From Xestospongia bergquistia (Eukaryota > Porifera > Demospongiae > Haplosclerida > Petrosiidae): a stretch of 64,000 nt of DNA. The stretch's first letter is position 1; each line of letters opens with the position of its first letter. Location: the NCBI GenBank assembly GCA_963965975.1, contig OZ014420.1, positions 1,824,001 to 1,888,000 of the forward strand, given 5' to 3'. The notes beneath the pieces were generated by a model. The model was not told the DNA's origin. It worked only from the letters and a program-made list of their open reading frames with translations, and searched no databases. Of this stretch, positions 57,603-64,000 are shown one piece after another. A program made the translations under genes and the position numbers.

Positions 57603-58046
57603 CCCTCCTCCTTTTTGATAAGCTTATGGGAGGAGGAGAGCCTAGAAGCAAACAAGGCTTACTGCCCCGTTGGAATGTGAGGGAGTATCACAATGTTTAC
57701 ATAGTGTTTGTATAAACTGTTAATCATGGACCCATGAGCTAGTTTTTTCGGTTTTTGTTATCCATCAACTCTATACTATGAAAAGAATGGAATAAAGTTC
57801 ACTAATGTAGGAAAATGATATTGTCATCAACTTTGTGGCAATTGTATTAACAATTAAAATGTTATTCTTTTCATAGTGTAGAGTTGATGAATAACAAAAA
57901 CAGAAAAATTAAACTTATGGGTCCACGATTAACAGTTTATACAAACACTATGTAAACATTGTGATACTCCCTCACATTTCATACATTCCAATGGGGCAGT
58001 AAGCCTATACCCTCCTCTGTTCGTCAGCTTATCAAAAGGAGGAGGG
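57603..58046. mobile_element. inverted-repeat element, arms about 184 bp
   Basis: Arms 57603-57786 and 57863-58046 are mutual inverted repeats with small indels; the outer word is CCTCCTCCTTTTTGATAAGC. The spacer is 76 bp with no ORF. Single arms occur in units 1 and 2 (about 21,601 and 27,300) and a degraded inverted arm at 61,725-61,910. It is either a foldback/MITE element or the result of an inverted duplication. Confidence 0.65.
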
Positions 58047-58460
58047 ATTACCTAATTAGTAGATTCCATAAATGTACTTGTTTATTTCAAAAGTAAGTTA
58101 ATACATGTAGACCATATTCACACTCTATACAGGCAGTATAGACTTAATATAATTAAACATCATTCAGATATAACCTGTTTTCATAATCCTAACTCTGTAC
58201 TTTGTACTCTTGTATAGAAATTCTATTTTTTTAACCTCAATGTATATGTATCTTAGAGCAAATAAATTTGGTTGCTACTCTGTGTACCACCTGTAAAACT
58301 GCAATATTTTTTCCAAAATTTTGATTCTGTGACACGAACAATAACCTTATTATCACTCTAGAGTATTGTTATAATAACGATAGGATAGGATGTATTAATA
58401 TTCATTATACAGATATATACAATATTATTAATTTCATCATACAGATACATATATAACAAG
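58047..58460. other. continuation of cluster unit 3
   Basis: 58,060-58,260 matches 22,040-22,210 (CTCAATGTATATGTAT). The remainder is AT-rich and unassigned. It ends with ACAAG, a likely target duplicate. Confidence 0.55.
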
Positions 58461-61218
58461 TGTCACGAGTTGTAGGATGAACGTTTGGGTGAAGTCAGGA
58501 TTCCTCATCAATTTCACTGAGGTTAGGGTGTCTTTCAGCCGTTGAAATGCACGTTCAGTACACTCGCTCCACTCTACTTGTTCTGGCTGTTGCGTTCTGG
58601 TCAATTCTGTTAAAGGTTCAGTCCCAAGTTGTTCCCTGACTCGGAGAGTGTCTCCTTCTTTCCAGCGGTAATCTACAATCTCGGGGCCTTCCTCAATTAT
58701 ATTAGCATATGCAGTCTCTCTCTGATGCCACTTCTTCAACAGATTGATGTGAACAACTTTGCTACTCCCCCGTTCGGGCATCATGATCTCATAATTGACT
58801 TTCCCCAGCTTCTTCTTGACTTTGTACAGTCCTCGCCATTTTGCTCAAAATTTCTCGGTACTGTCTGGAAGTAGTAGCAACACTTGGTCCCCTTATTTCA
58901 GCTCCACTTTCCTGTCATACCACTCTTTCTGTTTCTGCTGTGTTGTCCTCAAATTCTCATGAGCTAGTCGACTGGCTAGTTCCATTCTTTTTCGGGTCTT
59001 CACCATGTATGTGAGGATGTGATCCATCTCCTTCTCAGCACTACTCCAACTCTTCTTGAGCACATCTAGTGGTCCTCTCATATCCCTAGAGTAAATTAGC
59101 TCAAAGGGTGAGAATCCTGTTGATTCTTGTGGCACTTCCCTGTACGCAAATAGTACATATGGTACCATTAGATCCCAGCTGTGTCTTTCTTCAGCTAACA
59201 TTTGCTTAAGCATTAACTTCAGTGTCTGGTTGAAGCGTTCCACTAACCCATCTGTCTGTGGATGATACGGACTTGTCTTGATCGCTTTGACCCCAAGCAA
59301 TTCGTAGGGCTTCTGTAAAAGTTGAGAAGTATAATTAGTACCTTGGTTCGTTAAGTTTTTCTGTGGTATCCCATAGTGAGCAAACATTTCAATCAACTTC
59401 TCTGCTACCACTGGAGCTGCAAACATCCATAGTGGGAATACCTCTGGGTATTTTGTAGCATAGTCACACACTACCAAGATGTACTGATTTCCCTTTCTAG
59501 TCTTGGGCAATGGTCCTACTACGTCCATCACAATTTGTCTAAAGGGTTCATCTATTATTGGCATCAGTATCAGGAGTACTTTCTCTCACTTTTTTGCCAC
59601 TCTCTGACAAGCATCACAGAACTCGCAATATTTCTTGACGTCTTGGAATACTCCTGGCCAGAAGAATCACTTCAGAATTCATTTGGTTGTACATTCCCGT
59701 CCCATGTGACCAGCCATAGGCATGTCGTGTGTCAACCGTAATACGTCTAAATGGTAAGAACAAGGTAATACTAATTGATTAATTACCTCCTCAGGTCTGT
59801 CTCTAGGATCGCATCATTAATATAGCATTCCTTGATACTCAATTACTCATTTTGCATTCTCCTGTTTCTTCCACTTCTGTATCCCTGGGTCAGCCTGTTG
59901 CTCCTGGATGAGCCTCGCTGTGGCTGTCTTTTTCTTTCCCTTTAGATGACATTTGTTGTGAGTCTGTTTTTCCTCACGGGTCATCTTCTTGCATGATTTC
60001 TTGGGTGTTTTGATCACATATCTGGTAAATGGAAATAATTGAACCAAATCACTTGACTCTTCTTCGCTTAGGCAGTCAGCCTCTCGCTCCACCTCTTGAT
60101 CATTGTTGCGAGCCTCTCGCTCCATCTCTAATGTAGGAGCATCGCACCCCTTACCTCCACCATGTACCTCCATTTCCTCAGTAGAATCTCTCTGCTGAGT
60201 TACTTATTCTTGGGCTAGCCTCTGAGCTTGAGCTCTCGTAGTGACAGCATATGTCTGACCCAACTCCAACAGGTACGTCTGGTCGAGTTGCTGTGGTCCT
60301 GTTTGATCAGCTAGCATCTGATCCAGCACTGCCAAGTCCGTCTGGTCAGGCTGTCTCAGACTCTGCCTGCTGCCTTTTTCAGTTACATTGAACCGCTTCC
60401 GTAGAACTTCCTTGACTTGCGTGTACGTTTCTGTGTAAGTAAGTCCTGCACAAGCATCTCTTGCATCTCTTGCTTTACCTTGAAGCTTAGGTATCAGATA
60501 TGCCACCCACTCATCTCATGGAATTTGATGTAACCGTATCATACGTTTCCAAAAAGGTGTCAATATCTTCACCTTCTTGATAGATGGCCATGTCTACGCA
60601 TGTTCTTTGTAATGTGTTCTGCTGCAACATCTGTTGCTGAGCTTGAGCTAGCTGAGCCATAGCTGCCGCTAACTGATCCATCTTTTCCTGTTCCTCCCTG
60701 GTTTTACACTCTTTCTGTCCTTTTCCTCTCTTAGTTCTACGTCGATCTGCTGATTGCTGGTCTCTTTGTTCTTGCCACTGTCCAACTTCTGGTTCGAGTC
60801 TATAGATCGCTGTCTGCATGGTCATAATCTTCTTCTCAAGTTGATTATGGTTTCTCCTTCGATCGATTCCAGACTAGGGTCGTCATTTACTATTGCTATC
60901 ATAGTGCTTTCGGCCGTTGTCCTGGTAGATTGCTCACAACTGTTCTTGCAGATCCCACCACTGCCACCAAGTATATCACGAGTTGTCTAGAGATTGTTTT
61001 TTAAAACGTTTTAATAAGAGTAAAAACAGTTTATACAAATATTCTATAAAAACTATTATACATGACTATTAGTTCTTTATTTATATTTTTGATACGGATC
61101 ACTTAACGTAGCTGGATCGCTTTGGAATTCCATTGTCTGTAATTTAATTGTTCGGCTTTGGTTTGATCCACCTAAGTGATCTGCCTGCTTCCGGCTCTGT
61201 ACTTTTTGCTCTGTCACA
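58461..61218 (-). mobile_element. second gypsy element, Gmr1-like, internally deleted
   Basis: On the minus strand: 5' LTR about 61218-60975 (TGTGACAGAGC start), primer-binding site TTGGTGGCAGTGGTGGGA (about 60,971-60,954), gag from MTMQTAIYR (60825) with QLAQAQQQMLQQ, integrase zinc finger and core (59,760-58,893; DVVGPLP, LTNQGTNY where the usual Asp is Asn, HPQTDGLVERFN), a GPY-like part, then a short RNase-H-proximal segment (LTELTRTQQPEQ). Two internal deletions removed the knuckle and protease, and most of RT. Only about the last 10 bp of the 3' LTR remain at 58,461-58,470. Flanks ACAAG and ACGAG suggest a 5-bp target duplication with one change. It is clearly related to the 47.7-kb element but much older. 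Confidence 0.8.
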
Positions 61219-61223
61219 ACGAG

Positions 61224-61429
61224 ATTTGAGATTTTCCAGTACAAATGGCATGCAGATCTTTGAGAGTAGAGTGCGTTGTGTGAGGTTACCTATCATATAT
61301 ATAAAATATAATGGAGCCCAGATGTTGGGGAGAGATTGTGACAGAACTCAAATTAATAAGGCTGAAAAAAAATAATATATGAATAATTAATAAGGTAGTA
61401 CTTAAACTGCAATGTTCCCCAGTATACCT
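61224..61429. other. flank of the second gypsy element
   Basis: AT-rich; no gene is seen. It is presumed host sequence of cluster unit 3. Confidence 0.4.
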
Positions 61430-61570
61430 ACATACTGAAGAAAGAATCATACTCAGTTTAATATTAATAGGAAAATCTTACCTGTTGCATATCAAGAACA
61501 TGGTCTACAGTGATGATGGAAATTCAGATCATGTCTCAGTTTTTGTTGGAGTTTTTCTTGGAAAGATATG
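61430..61570 (+). pseudogene. secreted-gene remnant (domain 2)
   Basis: Aligns with domain 2 of the secreted genes (CAAGAACATGGTCTACAG, GATGATGGAAATTCAGATCA, then TTTTTCTTGGA). It has the same orientation as the intact genes, so it is the displaced secreted-gene partner of membrane-gene copy 3. Confidence 0.65.
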
Positions 61571-61574
61571 TTTC

Positions 61575-61700
61575 AGTATGATTTACTTACAATGTATTAT
61601 TATTACTTTATTTTAATAAAATGTAAACTTTTTAAAGTGAGAGACATAAATTTTATGGCATTCAATTTAAATCTGTAAATCTGTCAAAAATAATTACAGT
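61575..61700. repeat. dispersed repeat shared with 25,815-25,930
   Basis: Moderate identity over about 120 bp, including ATAAATTTTATGG-ATTCA. Identity of the family is unknown. Confidence 0.5.
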
Positions 61701-61724
61701 ACCTCAGCTTCCATACATTTTCCT

Positions 61725-61910
61725 ACATTAGTGAACTGCCTTATTCCATTCTTTACATAGTGTAGAGTCAATAACAGTTTATATAACTACTACATAAACA
61801 ATGCAGTATTGGACCACATTCCAATGGGGTAGTGAGCCTAGATAGCTTCTAGACACTCCTCCACATATTAACTTATGAAAACAAGGAGGGGCTAGTTTGC
61901 TAGATTAGGG
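61725..61910. repeat. degraded arm of the inverted-repeat element
   Basis: Inverse orientation relative to the 57,603 arm (CATAGTGTAGAGTC, ACAGTTTATA, CATTCCAATGGGG, ending near AAGGAGGGGC). Confidence 0.55.
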
Positions 61911-63844
61911 TGTAGTTTATTTTGACTACACCTCATTATTAAATTAACACCCTAAGTCAATAACAGCAAGCACCACACCCACTAATCGAACATCAATCCA
62001 CACCTACTAATTATTTTGGGTGTGGTTTATCCTGACCACACCTCATATTTCAAGTAGTGCTCCTGGTCAAACCTTGGGATATATGGGCCTGGAAAGAGGT
62101 TTAGGCAGCGAACACCAAACTAAAAATCTATAGAAATCAACTTGAGAAAAGAACATAAAATATGAAATAGTATATAATACAAATAGAAATAAAACATACA
62201 CAATTGTTACCTCAAAATTAGAATCACACCTATATCCTAGATCACAACAATGCTGTGGAAATTTAAAAAATAGCTAAAATGTGCTATACATCAAGTATAT
62301 TAACTACTTATACCCTCTTATGGAGAGATCAAAAAATGTCTTGACGTCACATAGTCCAATGAAGCTATGAAAAGAAACAAAAGTAAGGAGTAAGGTGTCT
62401 TAAGTTAACAATATAATAATATACATTATTAACTCACACTCTCAGATATAGAGACAAATGAGGAGTGTCTTGAGAGAGCAACCTAAAGATCTGTAGGAAA
62501 AAAATTATGAGAAAAGAAAAAATGTTAAATAATATATAATAAAATTAAAAAAAACAAAACCTACATTATGTTAGCTGATATCCACATGTAGATACTGGAC
62601 TCCAACAATATTATATAATAAAATGGAATAAGAATTACTAATGTGCCATAAAGTCATAAGTTAACATAATGTATGTTATAAACTTATACTCTTAGATCTA
62701 GAGATAATGAGTATCTTGAGGTCCTATAGTCCAACAAAGCTCTATGAAGAAAACAAAAAATAAAGAGTAATCATGTAATATTATAGTCTAACATTACATT
62801 ACAATATATTGACAGTATATCATTTGAGAGTGGTACATTTGACAGTCGTACATTTGGGATTATCACAACATAACATTACTAAAGTACTATCCCACAGTAT
62901 TATCAACAAATAAGAAACTTACAAATTATGAAGACTTTAACCTGTATGTGTGTGTGACTAAAAAGATAAAAGAAATATAATTTTATGTTATACATTGTTA
63001 TTATAATTTTACTAACAGAATAAACTATATATATCTCAAATAGTCATTACATCAGTCAAAACAAAATGTCAAAATGGTTTTACTAATATGTAATACAGGT
63101 ACAAAGCAAATTGACTACAAAATAAAAAATCATATCATCAACTGACTATAATTGAGTATGTTAATACATGTTATGTCTGCTAGTGGCATACATTAACATC
63201 AAATACTCTGGAAATGATCTGGTATCTACTATATTGTATAAACCTACATATAACTAATCATTTTTTAGTAACCTTTTATTATTATTCAGGAGATAGAACT
63301 AGCATATAATCCTATAAAGAAAGAGAGAACATAACAATAGTGAGCTAACAAGAAGCTTACTTGTAAATACTTCTTGTTTTTAACCAAACTTGTTCTTACT
63401 ATCAGTAGTACTTAAATACTGTTTAATTAAAATACAAATTAATACACAATTTATATGTGTACCTTATATTAAGGTAATAGAAGACATCTTTATGTAAAAA
63501 AGTACTACTATAAGCAACGAGCCTCTTTTTACTGACAAATAAAGAGTAAACATGATTGACTAACATCTTATCTGTAGTTTCCTGTAGTCTGAGAATATAT
63601 ATTAACAAAGAATTGAACAACATTAAATAGAATGGATTCTAACAACCTTTTTTAGAGTCCAGGTTGTTCTTACTCATACAGACATTTGGCAAACCATTTT
63701 TACAAACTCAGTACAAACCTGTGATACACAGTGAGAGAACACAACATTAAATATATAACATTCTTACATTCTTATATATTCTTCATTATAAAGGAGTTAA
63801 CACATAAAACTGACTATATATTCTAACTTATTTATACCTGTGAA
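61911..63844. other. AT-rich terminal region with degenerate repeats
   Basis: Bases 61,915-62,060 hold a GGTGTGGTTTATCCTGACCA-type repeat (two copies). Around 62,330, 62,470 and 62,710 a segment with CTTGAG-x-TC, TAGTCCAA-x-AAGCT and AAGTTAACA is repeated in degenerate form. No coding feature can be supported. Confidence 0.45.
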
Positions 63845-63914
63845 CTAAATCATATTAACCTCGTAAGTTGCAAGGTAGTATGAACGACCATTAATCCTTC
63901 TTGCCTTCTTGGAG
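63845..63914 (-). CDS. possible terminal exon entering from the right
   Basis: On the minus strand an acceptor TTGCAG precedes a short frame with SKKARRINGRSYYLATYE followed by a few codons and TAG (63845-63847). The composition is less AT-biased than its surroundings. No upstream exon was confirmed in the window and no family is recognised. Confidence 0.2.
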
Positions 63915-64000
63915 CTGCAATGTCAGTAATTTAACATTATGGCGGTAAACTGTAGATGGTCAAGTCTATGTTGACATAGTATACTGACTCTGTATACTAC

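Noticed and set aside
62300..62760. Possible repeated exons of a minus-strand gene
   Set aside because: The three similar segments have no consistent open frame or splice sites, so they are recorded only as degenerate repeats.
1..64000. tRNA, rRNA or other structural RNA genes
   Set aside because: I saw no convincing cloverleaf with A and B boxes and no rRNA-like segment. A covariance-model scan would be needed to exclude them fully.

Overview
The window looks like nuclear DNA of an early-branching animal, most likely a demosponge such as Amphimedon. It is AT-rich. Its animal genes (an SLC12 transporter, GON4L, a glucose-6-phosphate epimerase and an ADAL deaminase) sit a few tens to hundreds of bases apart, and most introns are only about 50-150 bp. 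The species is an inference; no marker gene fixes it.

Layout. 0.5-6.7 kb (-): a Na/K/Cl cotransporter-like SLC12 gene, divergent from 7.0-14.5 kb (+) GON4L. 14.8-16.4 kb (-): an unrecognised single-exon, possibly myristoylated protein with two internal repeat arrays. 16.6-18.0 kb (-): a hexose-6-phosphate epimerase sharing a 79-bp promoter gap with 18.1-20.1 kb (+) ADAL. 20.2-30.3 kb: an expanding cluster built from one divergent gene pair, a (-) membrane protein with one carbohydrate-binding-like beta-sandwich domain plus mucin-like stalk and a (+) secreted or GPI-type protein with two or three such domains. Intact genes, pseudogenes and fragments are mixed, and two fragments still carry the last codons of ADAL.

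The third cluster unit is split by one BEL/Pao LTR retrotransposon (30,544-57,035) with matching LTRs and a 5-bp target duplication (ATTAT). The empty site is visible in the two paralogous units. The BEL element lacks its integrase core; in its place are about 21.6 kb of nested repeats. These hold decayed copies of a multi-exon family with a PD-(D/E)XK-nuclease-like exon, arrays of phase-0 mini-exons and a kinase-loop-like HGDLKFPN motif; dozens of TTCGAAAGTGTCGAA palindromes; telomere-like TTTAGGG runs; minisatellites; a 750-bp palindrome; a MITE; and a 5-kb Ty3/gypsy element whose domains run gag-PR-INT-RT-RH (integrase before reverse transcriptase, the Gmr1 arrangement). After the BEL element the cluster unit resumes at 57,036. 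It carries a 440-bp inverted repeat and a second, internally deleted gypsy element (58,461-61,218, minus) with the same unusual order. The last 2.5 kb hold only remnants and one possible exon.

The host genes are ordinary. The most interesting parts are the gypsy domain order, the nuclease/kinase-like repeat family, the carbohydrate-binding-like cluster and the layered insertion history.
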